DNA of 64,000 nt, from contig CP036434.1 of the NCBI GenBank assembly GCA_007751475.1, positions 4,593,524-4,657,523 of the forward strand. Direction: 5' to 3'. Every line of letters starts with the position of its first letter. Within the stretch, counting starts at the first letter, position 1. This document shows positions 16,295 to 25,700 of this stretch, in pieces. The translations under genes and the position numbers were made by a program. The DNA comes from Saltatorellus ferox. Its GTDB lineage: Bacteria > Planctomycetota > UBA1135 > GCA-002686595. Under the pieces are notes generated by a model that was not told the origin of the DNA, ran no database searches, and saw nothing but the letters and a program-made list of their open reading frames with translations.

Positions 16295-18881
16295 GTGCTT
16301 CTCATCCTCCTCACGCTGACTCTCCTGGCCCAGGGCCACGCAACACGGAGTGGACCGGTCGACTTCGATAGTGAGGTGCGACCGATTCTGTCGGACAGCT
16401 GCTTTGCCTGCCACGGCCCCGACGCGGGATCGCGTGCGGCCGGGCTGCGGCTGGATACGCGGGAGGGCGCGCTCGCAGATCTTGGCGGCTACGCGGCGAT
16501 CGTGCCCGGCGACGCCGAGGGCAGCGAGCTGTGGGCCCGCGTGACCTCCGAGTTCGAGTTCGAGGTGATGCCGCCGCCCGAGGCGCACAGGAAACCTCTC
16601 GGGAATCGAGAGCGCGAAGTGCTGCGGCGCTGGATCAACGAGGGCGCCAACTGGTCGCAGCACTGGGCGTTCGTGCCGCCGAAAAAAGCGGCGCTCCCCG
16701 AGGGCGCCGCGCACCCGATCGACGCGCTGGTCGAGCGCCGACTGAGGGCCGAGGGCCTCGAGCTGGCTCCGGCAGCCAGCGCGCGGACGCTCGCGCGACG
16801 CCTCTCGATCGATCTCGTGGGCCTGCCGCCGGAACCGGGGGCGCTGGAGGCACTGGGCGAGACGCTCAACGCCGAGGCATGGCGCGCCTACGTCGATGCG
16901 CTCCTTGACTCACCTCACCACGGCGAGCGTATGGCCATGTGGTGGCTCGACGTCGCGCGCTATGCAGACAGCGACGGCTTCCAGCAGGACGAGGTGCGCA
17001 CGAACTGGCCGTGGCGGGACTGGGTCGTCAGGGCCTTCAACGCAGGGATGCCCTTCGACGAGTTCGCGACGCTTCAGCTCGCAGGTGACCTGCTGCCAGG
17101 CGCCACCGAGGAGCAGATCCTCGCCACGTGCTTTCAGCGCAACCACATGCACAACGGCGAGGGCGGACGCGACCCGGAGGAGTCGCGCGTCGACTACGTG
17201 CGCGATCGCACCAACACCCTCGGCACCGTGTTCCTCGGCCTGACACTCGAATGCGCGCAATGCCACGATCACAAGTTCGATCCGGTCAGCCAGCGCGACT
17301 ACTACCGCCTCTCGGCGTTCTTCGATTCGATCGACGAGTCCGGCCACGCGGGTGGAGGCGCGGGCCCCTTCCAGAAGCTCACGGCGCCCGCGGCGCAGCC
17401 CCACCTCGAGCGCGCCAGGCGCGAACTCGCGGACGCTGACGAGCGGCTGGCTGCTGTCCGGCTAGGGCACGCGGGCCGGTTCGAGGCGTGGCTCGACGCT
17501 CAGACCGCACGCGTCCAGGAGGGATACCAGGCGTGGACACCGCTCTCTCCCGATGGGCTCTGGACCGCCGAGGGCAGCCAGCTGGTGGCTCAGCGAGACG
17601 GCCATGTCCTCTGCGCTTCCCTGGGCATGGATCAAGAGGACTACTTCCTCGAAGTCCATGGATCCCCCACGCACCGCGTCACCGGCCTGCGGCTGGAGAT
17701 CCCGAGGGTGCAGGGCGCGCCCGGGGCCGGGTTCTCCTTCACGGACGACGGTGAGTTCATCATGACCGGCGTGAAGCTGCGCGTGCGCAAGCGAGGCGCT
17801 ACGACGCTGCGTGACGTCGAGCTGGCATCCGTCACGGCGAACGTCGAGGGCAAGGGCAGCGACGCGCAGAACGGTCCGGTCTCCGGTTTGCTCGGCGACG
17901 ATCTAAGGCAAGGGTGGACCACCGCGGGAAAGGAGGTCGATGCGACCGCCACCGCGGTGCTCGCGCTGCGAGATCCGCTTCGCCTCGCCCTGGATGAGTC
18001 TTTGGTGGTCGAGATCCTCCACCGTTCGACCGTTCCCAAGGCGCACGTGCGCGCGATCCGCATCAGCGTCGCGGACGAGCCCGGGCAGGCGGTGCAGCGA
18101 GTCGGCGCCACGCCGCTCGAGAAGCTGTCGTCGCGCGTGCAGAGCCCTTTGGCTGAGCAAGCCTTGGATGGCGAGCTGCGCGAGGAGCTCTTCCTCCAGT
18201 ACCTCGAGGACGTCCCCGCCTGGCAAACGGCTCGCCGAGAGCGAGACCGCTACGCCGCGCAGCTTCGGGACGCCGAGACTTCCGCCCGAGAGCTGGCCGT
18301 CACGGTGCTGCGAGAGCGCGGGGAGCCGCGCGTCACGTCCGTGCTCCTGCGCGGCGTCTGGGACAAGAAGGGAGAGCCCGTAACCCGCGGCTTTCCCGGC
18401 GAGGTCTTCGCGGGCGATACGGTGCCAGAGAGCCCATCGCGCCTCGACCTCGCTCGCTGGGTCACGTCGCGCCAGAACCCCCTGACCGCGCGCGTCATCG
18501 TCAATCAGATCTGGCAACAGATTTTCGGCCGCGGTTTGGTCTCCACGCCGAGCGACTTTGGCGTGCAGGGCGCACGCCCGCGCTACCCCGAGCTGCTCGA
18601 CTGGCTCGCCGTGGACTTCATGGAGAGCGGTTGGAACGTGCGACACCTCCTGCGCACGATCGTCACCAGCCGCGTATACGCACAGGCGAGCGAAGGGAGT
18701 CCCGATCTCATGGACCGCGATCCCCACGGCGACCTGCTCGCGCGCGGGCCGCGCTATCGGCTGCCGAGCTGGATGATCCGTGACGCTGCGCTGGCCGTGT
18801 CCGGTCTGCTCGTCGACGACGTCGGCGGGCCGCCGATGTATCCGCACCAGCCTCCCGGCGTATGGGAAGACGTTTTCAACG
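16295..18881 (+). pseudogene. Planctomycete cytochrome PSCyt1/DUF1549/DUF1553 protein, C-terminally truncated
   Basis: About 862 residues remain. A short signal peptide (LLILLTLTLLAQGHA, GTG start at 16295) is followed by a PSCyt1 domain with a c-type heme site (SCFACHG), DUF1549 at about 120-340 (LARRLSIDLVGLPPEP, WWLDVARYADSDGFQQDE, LECAQCHDHKFDPVSQRDYY; CAQCHDHK may be a second heme or metal site), a middle beta domain, and DUF1553 (RLDLARWVTSRQNPLTAR, NQIWQQIFGRGLVSTPSDFG). The gene is cut at YPHQPPGVWEDVFND by IS91-C at 18882; the last part of DUF1553 is missing. The family is usually paired with a DUF1501 gene, which is not seen here. Function is unproven; oxidative carbohydrate breakdown has been suggested for the family. 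Confidence 0.85.
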
Positions 18882-20194
18882 ACGGATAGGAACTCCAAGC
18901 GGTGTGTCGACACGCCAGTCACCGTATCCTGGAGCCCGATTCACCGCTACCCCCATCCTCACCGGCCACGCGGGAGCGCCCGGGCAGCCATCGGGCTCTT
19001 CGCTGAGCCGAACTCGCCCGATTTCGCCCCCTCCGACGAGCACCACCGGTTCACTTCACCACGACCTGCAGCCAGCACCCTTCCCAAGGCGCGGGCTGTT
19101 GTTGTTTCATCGAGCACGATCGCCCGCGCGCCGCTCTTCCGCAGCTTTCTACTTCCCGAAGTCCAGCCGCCCCTGCCGAGGCGGCATCGGTATTCGGACC
19201 TCGGGCTCTGCCGGTGGGGAACGGCTCGGCCCTGGCGAGGACAGGTCTCCCCCACCCAGCGAATCGGATGACCTCCTCGCCGCCGCTCTCACCCCCTCCA
19301 GCACCTTCCGCGCTGTCTCCGGATCTGTGATCACGGAGATTATGTGCCTGCGCCCGCGGCAGCGCGGGCAGCTGAGAACATCTTCCGAAAACACCCGCTT
19401 CAGAAGATCTGCCCAGCGGATGCACCTCTGGTCCTTCGACGGCTCCCCCGCACTCTTCGAGCCGTCTTCATCGGCGACGTCCACATCCTTCGGCTCCTTC
19501 CGAACCACGGGACGCGGCACCACCAGATCACGCAATGATGAGGCCGGGGCCAGCACTCCCTGATACGTCAGCTGATGCTCGCGCGGATGCGGCGCGATCG
19601 CCGCCAGTCGAGCCATGAACTCATGCGGCGTCATGACGAAGCCTTTGGTCCCATCACGCCAGGCCTTGCGCAGCAGCCACGAGACCATCCCATCGGGACG
19701 GACATCGAAGCGTTCCAGACTGATGGCGGGCCTCGTCACATAGCGGCAGAGCTTCTCCAGCTGCGCCCGCTGCCCCTTCCGGATCAGCGTCGCCGCATGC
19801 AACGAGAACCCGTCAGCATTCACCACGAGTGGAGGCGGCACGTACTGGCTCCCCCAACCCGACGACTGGAACGCAAGGCCGAGATCAGGGTCGATGAGGC
19901 GCTTCAGCGGGCGGCCTGCGGCCTCGCCCAACGGAATCAGCGACTTCACCGATGCCGCTTTCAGGCCTGGGAAGAACGAACCTTCACGCGCATCCCCGAA
20001 GTCGAGCAGCGGTGACTCATCCGCGCCCCCGTCCGCGTACTCCCAAGGGGGTTCGTCCCCTTTGCGTAGGGCCAGACCGAGTGAGATTGGGTCGAGGGAG
20101 AAGCGCTTCAGCACGCGACGGATGCGCGCGATCGCGTCGCCGTGCACACGCTCGACCTCCGCCGACGTGAGAGGATCTGCGGGCAGAAAGACGG
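18882..20194 (-). mobile_element. IS91-like copy C, 5'-truncated
   Basis: From the nick-type end (acggataggaactcc) through the noncoding 3' region, the transposase stop at 19149 and about 350 codons of transposase back to VFLPADPLTSAEVERVHGD. It breaks off after gcagaaagacgg at 20194. No internal stop is seen in the retained part. The flank is GTCG. It interrupts the planctomycete cytochrome gene, whose 3' part is not found on the other side, so a deletion accompanied or followed the insertion. Confidence 0.9.
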
Positions 20195-20394
20195 CTCTGC
20201 ACATGGGCACCGAGGAGAGTCAACCGCACGCGCCCGCCGGGTCCGGAGAGCTCGAGGCCAGCTCGCCCTCCAGCATCGGTCATGGATTTGAGTCCGGCGG
20301 GGAAGGAGTCTGACGTCATGGTGGTGGCGTTCTGGTGTCGGCCTGGTGGCTCGGGTGAGCTGTTTCTCGAGCGCTACGCTGACGCTTGCAGCGA
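20195..20394. other. Intergenic remnant between IS91-C and the GH95-like gene
   Basis: Two hundred bases without a gene. No hairpin or repeat of note was seen. Confidence 0.4.
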
Positions 20395-22698
20395 TCAGTG
20401 GTCCTGCGTCTTCACTTCGGTACGAGGCCGAGTCAAGGTCTTCGACTCTCCTGACTCCAGATCCAAGTGGAGCGTCTCGTCCGCAAACGTGTCCAGCAAC
20501 CTGACCCGCGTGGCGCGGGTCGCCGTGATCGTGACCGATTCGGTCTGACCGTTGCGTCGGACGGCGGAGACTCGCAGGCCCCCGTCGGCGCGCAGGTCGG
20601 CGAAGGCGCAGTCTCTCCAGCGCTCTGGAACGGCGGGAAAGACGCGGAGCGTATCCTCGTGGGAGCGCAGGTACATCTCATGGCACGCGTCCATGAAGAG
20701 GAAGTTCCCCTCGAGCGTGAAGGGGCGGTAGGTGAAGCCCGAGAGGCCGGACTTCGTCTGGTCGCCGTTGACATGGAACCCGTTGCGCGAGACGAACGCC
20801 CGCTCGAAGTCCGTCAGCAGTCGCGCCGCGTCCTCCGGGTAGTCGGCTCGCGCAGCAAGGGCCGCAGCCCAGGTGAACGAATACCCGACCCATGCGCTGG
20901 AGCCCTGGTCGATCAGCTGACGGACCGTCGCGCGGACAGCGCTCCGGGCTTCCGGGCCCTGGTCGACGTTCAGGATCCCGAGTGGATGAATGGCGAGCGC
21001 GTGAGAGAAGTGCCGGTGACTGTCCGCGAACGCGATGCCCGGGGCGATCAGCAATTCGTGCGATTCACGCGCGTACACCAGGGGCGCCATCTTCGCGCGG
21101 TAGTTCGCCCAGCGCTCCGCGTCTTCGGGATGGTCGAGCGCGGTGGCCATCTCTTCCAAGGCGGCTGTTGCCCACGTCAGCAGCGCCTGGTCGAAGTTGG
21201 TGTTGGGCGTGAGGTAGGCGCTCCAGCTGGCGTCATTCCACTCGGGGCTCGTGGAGGCCTTGAGGTAGAGAAGGCCGTCACGTAGCTCTGTCAATGCGAG
21301 CACCGAAGTTGCGATCTCGCTGAGCCAGGGGTAAGCGGTGGAGGCGAGGAAGTCCCCATCGCCCGTGGTCTTCCAATGGCGGTAGAAGGCGTGGCCGTTC
21401 CAGAGACCCGCAGTCAGTCCCATGGAGTACTGCGGCCACCCTCCCATGGCTTGACCCGCGTGGGTCATGACACCCGGTACCATGGCCGTGTCCAGACCGA
21501 AGAAGTCCCGGCCATACCGGCGAAACTGAGGCAGCCGATCGACGTAGTAGCGGATGTACGCCAACCCTGAGTCCGTCAGCCCTGCGGTCTGCCAGGCGCC
21601 GTAGGTCATCTGGGTGTTGAGGTCATTGTGGTAGTCGCCTTTCCATGGGGGAAGGCCATCCGAGTCGGCGGTCCAGACCCCTTGCAGGGGCATCGGGCTG
21701 GCATGGGATCGCGAAGAGGCGCCGTAGTAGTACTTGACGAGGTGGTAGTGGTGCTGAAGGCGCGGCTCGGGGAGCGTGACCTCGGAGCTGTGGTAGAAAC
21801 GCGCCCACCAATCGACGTGAGTCTCGTGGAGCGCATCCCAGCCCTGTTCGATCGCGCGTGAGCAGGCTCGCATGGCAGCCGTCGCCGGGTCACTCACCTC
21901 GGCGTTCGTGTTCGTGGAGATCGCGAGGAGCACCTGCCCGTCCACGATCTCCCACTGCACGCTGAAGTTGAAGACCAATCCCTCCGCGGTCTCCTGGGTG
22001 TAGCTGATCGACGTCTCGGCCCGCTCGATCTGCGGCTCTGGATACCCCAGCGAATTCAGCGAGGCCGGGCGAACGAAGTCGAAGCTGGAGCCGATGGGTA
22101 GCTGCAGTAGAGCCACCGGGTGGTCTGCGGCGAAGAACGCGCGGACGACGCGCTCGTCCGTCAGCGTGACCTCAGCGGTAGCCTTCTCGAAGTCCAGGTG
22201 GAAAGTCTCGGCGGCGCTGCCTTCGGGGAGCGTGACCACCAGTCGACCGCCGGGGATCTTCGTCCATTTGGATCCTGTGTAGGTGTCGTCGAAGTACCTC
22301 GACCAGATCTCACGATCCCGCGTCTCGATCGACTCGAGGAGCGTCGCGTAATTGCGCTTCGGATCGTACACGTCCGCATGGCCGCGCTCATCCCAGAGGT
22401 CGCCGCGATCGAGCGACAGCCTTAGCTCGCGGCCCTCACCCCAGAGCAGTCCTCCCGTGAGACCATTCCCGAGGGGGAGGGCGTTGTCCCAGCGCCGAAT
22501 AGGCGCAGGCAGCGTGAGCGAGTCGGGTCCGAGAATGTCGCCTCGGCGTTCGCTGGAGGTGGTGACCCCGCCACTCACGGCGACGGCCTGGAGCACGGGG
22601 CTGGCGACTGCGGGGACGACCAGGGAGAGACCGAGGGTGAGGGTGAGGTTGAGGGTGGGGCTGAGCATGGTGGGCTTACCGTATCGTCTCAACCGCAT
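20395..22698 (-). CDS. Secreted GH95-like glycoside hydrolase
   Basis: 767 residues. The ATG at 22698 has a strong ribosome-binding site (ggaaggag about 7 nt upstream). Signal peptide over about 1-33 (LTLTLGLSLVVPAVAS). N-terminal beta domain with WDNALPLGNGLTGGLLWG (residues 70-87), typical of GH95 enzymes. The (alpha/alpha)6 barrel has PLQGVWTADSDGLPPWKGDY (337-356) and HNDLNTQM (357-364), whose two Asn correspond to the paired catalytic Asn of GH95 alpha-L-fucosidases. Later blocks are GGWPQYSMGLTAGLWNGHAF, SPEWNDASWSAYLTPN and GSSAWVGYSFTWAAALAARA. It is likely to cleave fucosyl or related glycans outside the cytoplasm. The exact specificity is uncertain. Confidence 0.8.
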   Translation of the reverse strand: MRLRRYGKPTMLSPTLNLTLTLGLSLVVPAVASPVLQAVAVSGGVTTSSERRGDILGPDSLTLPAPIRRWDNALPLGNGLTGGLLWGEGRELRLSLDRGDLWDERGHADVYDPKRNYATLLESIETRDREIWSRYFDDTYTGSKWTKIPGGRLVVTLPEGSAAETFHLDFEKATAEVTLTDERVVRAFFAADHPVALLQLPIGSSFDFVRPASLNSLGYPEPQIERAETSISYTQETAEGLVFNFSVQWEIVDGQVLLAISTNTNAEVSDPATAAMRACSRAIEQGWDALHETHVDWWARFYHSSEVTLPEPRLQHHYHLVKYYYGASSRSHASPMPLQGVWTADSDGLPPWKGDYHNDLNTQMTYGAWQTAGLTDSGLAYIRYYVDRLPQFRRYGRDFFGLDTAMVPGVMTHAGQAMGGWPQYSMGLTAGLWNGHAFYRHWKTTGDGDFLASTAYPWLSEIATSVLALTELRDGLLYLKASTSPEWNDASWSAYLTPNTNFDQALLTWATAALEEMATALDHPEDAERWANYRAKMAPLVYARESHELLIAPGIAFADSHRHFSHALAIHPLGILNVDQGPEARSAVRATVRQLIDQGSSAWVGYSFTWAAALAARADYPEDAARLLTDFERAFVSRNGFHVNGDQTKSGLSGFTYRPFTLEGNFLFMDACHEMYLRSHEDTLRVFPAVPERWRDCAFADLRADGGLRVSAVRRNGQTESVTITATRATRVRLLDTFADETLHLDLESGESKTLTRPRTEVKTQDH

Positions 22699-22743
22699 CT
22701 GTTCTCCTTCCGAGGCGCCCGAGCTCCTGCGGCCAGGATTTTT

Positions 22744-22975
22744 GGGTCTTCAGTAGAATCTGTGGGTCGATCTCGATGGAGCTGCGGAGACAGCGGAATG
22801 GTCAGGGCCAGTGCGGGGCTGGGCGGGGCGGGGCGGGGCGGCATGGCAGCTACCAATGCAGCCTTAGATGGGAGAGAGGGCGGAGGGCTGGGAGGCGCGG
22901 CGCCCTTGTGAGGGATGGAGGGCTGGGAGGTTGCGGGCTTGGGGCTGGCCTCCGCCTTGTGAGGGGAGGCGAGGA
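22744..22975 (+). repeat. Left inverted arm of the RAYT unit
   Basis: Contains a G-rich run of ggggc repeats near 22823-22840 and the conserved block ggaggcgcggcgcccttg. It is the inverse of 23906-24125. Similarity is strong in the outer 27 bp and in the middle, and patchy elsewhere. Confidence 0.65.
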
Positions 22976-23145
22976 GGGGAGGTCCGGAGGCGAAGAGTGT
23001 GGGTTTGCCGGTGGAGAAAGGTGTGCCGGGATAGAACGGATCGGCGATGACTTCGATGTGGCTAAAGTGTCGAGTTTGGCATCTAAATGCCCATTTGGAG
23101 CCAATTTGGAGATTGAATCTGCACAGGAATGACCTATGAATTGGC

Positions 23146-23844
23146 ATGTCAGAGACGCGCATGGCTCGAGTGGCTCTCACCCAAAAAGTATTCGGATTCG
23201 CAGTCCCTCCGCATCGCCGGGGGCCCCGAAGGACCAAGGAATCCCGGGTTCCTCATTCGTCCAGGCAGTCGATGCGGAAGGGGGATGTCGCGCACGTGAC
23301 GATCAAGCTGAAGAAGGGCTTTCGTTCTCTTCGCGGGAAGGAGGAGCTGGCGATCATTGAGGCGGCGATCGCTCGGGTCAACAAAGGTGGTGATGTTCAG
23401 ATCGTCGAGTATTCCGTGATGAGCAATCACATACACCTGATCTCGGAGGCTTCCAACTCGGCTGACCTTTCGAAGGGAATGGCCAGCTTGAACACCGGAT
23501 TGGGCATGCGATTGAACCGGCTCTGGCGTCGTGTTGGACAGGGGAGCGTCTTCCTGGATCGGTTTCACCTCGAGATCGCGAAGACGCCAACGCAGGTGCG
23601 CAACTTGCTTGTGTACGTGCTGCGAAATGACGTCCATCACGGCCTCGGACTGAGCACCCTTGACCCCTGTTCGAGTGCTCCTTCGTTTGAAGGCCTCCGG
23701 GATTGGCAGAGCGGCCAGGAGGGTTCCAGTGTGAGTGCGAAACCTCAAACTTGGTTGCTGAGGGAGGGCTGGAAACGGGGTGGCGGCAAGGGGCTACTCT
23801 CGATCCAGGACTTGCCATCGGTCTCGATGGTCCTCGAGGCCTAG
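23146..23844 (+). CDS. REP-associated tyrosine transposase (RAYT, Y1 HUH family)
   Basis: 232 residues from 23146 (an ATG at 23161 is also possible). N-terminal basic segment (HRRGPRRTKESRVPH), then the family signature DVAHVTIKLKKGFRSLR. HUH motif as MSNHIHLISEA (HIH, about residues 102-104); RLNRLWRRVGQGSVFLDRFH; catalytic tyrosine in LLVYVLRND. These single-strand endonucleases cut at REP hairpins and relatives. All key residues are intact. AT-richer than the neighbouring genes, which suggests acquisition. It lies between inverted arms that may be its substrate. Confidence 0.85.
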   Translation: MSETRMARVALTQKVFGFAVPPHRRGPRRTKESRVPHSSRQSMRKGDVAHVTIKLKKGFRSLRGKEELAIIEAAIARVNKGGDVQIVEYSVMSNHIHLISEASNSADLSKGMASLNTGLGMRLNRLWRRVGQGSVFLDRFHLEIAKTPTQVRNLLVYVLRNDVHHGLGLSTLDPCSSAPSFEGLRDWQSGQEGSSVSAKPQTWLLREGWKRGGGKGLLSIQDLPSVSMVLEA

Positions 23845-23905
23845 AACCAGCAACTTCGCCTGAAGGGTCCCCGAACCTTCCTCTCTTAGCATCCGGGGCT
23901 TGGAG

Positions 23906-24125
23906 CCTCGCCTTCCGGTCTCAGCGCGGAGGCCAGGCCCAAGCTCGCAGGCTCACCGCGCCTCCAGGCCTCACAAGGGCGCCGCGCCTCCCCACCCCTC
24001 CGCCGCTCTCCCGTCTTTGGTTGTATTCGTAGCTGCCGCACCGCACCGCCTCTGCCTCCAATCTGCCTGCCGCTGCCCCGTCCAACGGTGAACATTATTC
24101 GACCCACAGATTCTTCCGAAGACCC
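23906..24125 (-). repeat. Right inverted arm of the RAYT unit
   Basis: Inverse of 22744-22975. The outer end is tcgacccacagattcttcc...gaccc at 24099-24125. Confidence 0.65.
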
Positions 24126-24272
24126 TTTCGATCGAACTTCGCGGCGGGAGAGACCTGATACCAGCAGTTCATCTATCGTGACAGCGCGGGGGCCGGCTTC
24201 AACACGACGGATGCGGTGTTCTGGATCTTCCAGCCGCGACCATTCGCTCGTGGCGGTACTGATTCACCCCGG
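24126..24272 (+). pseudogene. C-terminal fragment of a secreted planctomycete-type protein
   Basis: The plus-strand frame reads YQQFIYRDSAGAGFNTTDAV then FWIFQPR, which resembles the last beta-strands of secreted planctomycete proteins that end in forms like WYRDPAGxGFNxSDAVxVxF. It begins at the border of the RAYT unit and is cut by the IS91-D end at 24273, so both ends are lost. The recognition is by pattern only. Confidence 0.4.
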
Positions 24273-25673
24273 ACGGATAGGAACTCCAAGCGGTGTGTCG
24301 ACACGCCAGTCACCGTATCCTGGAGCCCGATTCACCGCTACCCCCATCCTCACCGGCCACGCGGGAGCGCCCGGGCAGCCATCGGGCTCTTCGCTGAGCC
24401 GAACTCGCCCGATTTCGCCCCCTCCGACGAGCACCACCGGTTCACTTCACCACGACCTGCAGCCAGCACCCTTCCCAAGGCGCGGGCTGTTGTTGTTTCA
24501 TCGAGCACGATCGCCCGCGCGCCGCTCTTTCGCAGCGCCCTACTTCCCGAAGTCCAGCCGCCCCTGCCGAGGCGGCATCGGTATTCGGACCTCGGCCTCT
24601 GCCGGTGGGGAACGACTCGGCCCTGGCGAGGACAGGTCTCCCCCACCCAGCGAATCGGATGACCTCCTCGCCGCCGCTCTCACCCCCTCCAGCACCTTCC
24701 GCGCTGTCTCCGGATCTGTGATCACGGAGATCATGTGCCGACGCCCGCGGCAGCGCGGGCAGCTGAGAACATCTTCCGAAAACACCCGCTTCAGAAGATC
24801 TGCCCAGCGGATGTACCTCTGGTCCTTCGACGGCTCCCCCGCACTCTTCGAGCCGTCTTCATCGGCGACGTCCACATCCTTCGGCTCCTTCCGAACCACG
24901 GGACGCGGCACCACCAGATCACGCAATGATGAGGCCGGGGCCAGCACTCCCTGATACGTCAGCTGATGCTCGCGCGGATGCGGCGCGAGCGCCGCCAGTC
25001 GAGCCATGAACTGGTACGGCGTCATGACGAAGCCTTTGGTCCCATCACGCCAGGCCTTGCGCAGCAGCCACAAGACCATCCCATCGGGACGGACATCGAA
25101 GCGTTCCAGACTGATGGCGGGCCTCGTCACATAGCGGCAGAGCTTCTCCAGCTGCGCCCGCTGCCCCTTCCGGATCAGCGTCGCCGCATGCAACGAGAAC
25201 CCGTCAGCATTCACCACGAGTGGAGGCGGCACGTACTGGCTCCCCCAACCCGACGACTGGAACGCAAGGCCGAGATCAGGGTCGATGAGGCGCTTCAGCG
25301 GGCGGCCTGCGGCCTCGCCCAACGGAATCAGCGACTTCACCGATGCCGTTTTCAGGCCTGGGAAGAAGGAACCCTCACGCGCATCCCCGAAGTCGAGCAG
25401 CGGTGACTCATCCGCGCCCCCGTCCGCGTATTCCCAAGGGGGGTCGTCGCCTTTGCGTAGGGGCAGGCCGAGTGAGATTGGGTCGAGGGAGAAGCGCTTC
25501 AGCACGCGACGGATGCGCGCGATCGCGTCGCCGTGCACACGCTCGACCTCCGCCGACGTGAGAGGATCTGCGGGCAGAAAGACGGGAGACTCGAAAGCGC
25601 TGCGCGTGACGTACACACCGTCCAGGTAGAGGGAGTGGAAGTGAACATTTAATCCCAACGAAGATTCAAAACG
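24273..25673 (-). mobile_element. IS91-like copy D, 5'-truncated
   Basis: The nick-type end at 24273 is flanked by GTCC. The transposase frame is uninterrupted from its stop at 24540 to MNRFESSLGLNVHFHS at the truncated edge (25673), so the HUH motif NVHFHSLYLDGVY is retained but the zinc-finger N-terminus is lost. It carries private substitutions such as a shifted serine box at 24530-24545. It ends 28 bp before the ECF fusion's stop codon. Confidence 0.9.
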
Positions 25674-25700
25674 ATTCACTCGACCACCATGGACGCCGGG

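Larger units (their letters stand above)
22744..24125 (+). mobile_element. RAYT gene flanked by long inverted repeats
   Basis: A 1.38 kb unit. Outermost 27-bp inverted repeats (gggtcttc...gggtcga) agree at 25 of 27 positions. The arms then run inward for about 220-230 bp with recognisable similarity, including gcagctac and a nearly identical ggaggcgcggcgcccttg block. The RAYT gene sits between the arms. This looks like a mobile or once-mobile unit rather than a RAYT with one or two short REPs. Confidence 0.7.
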
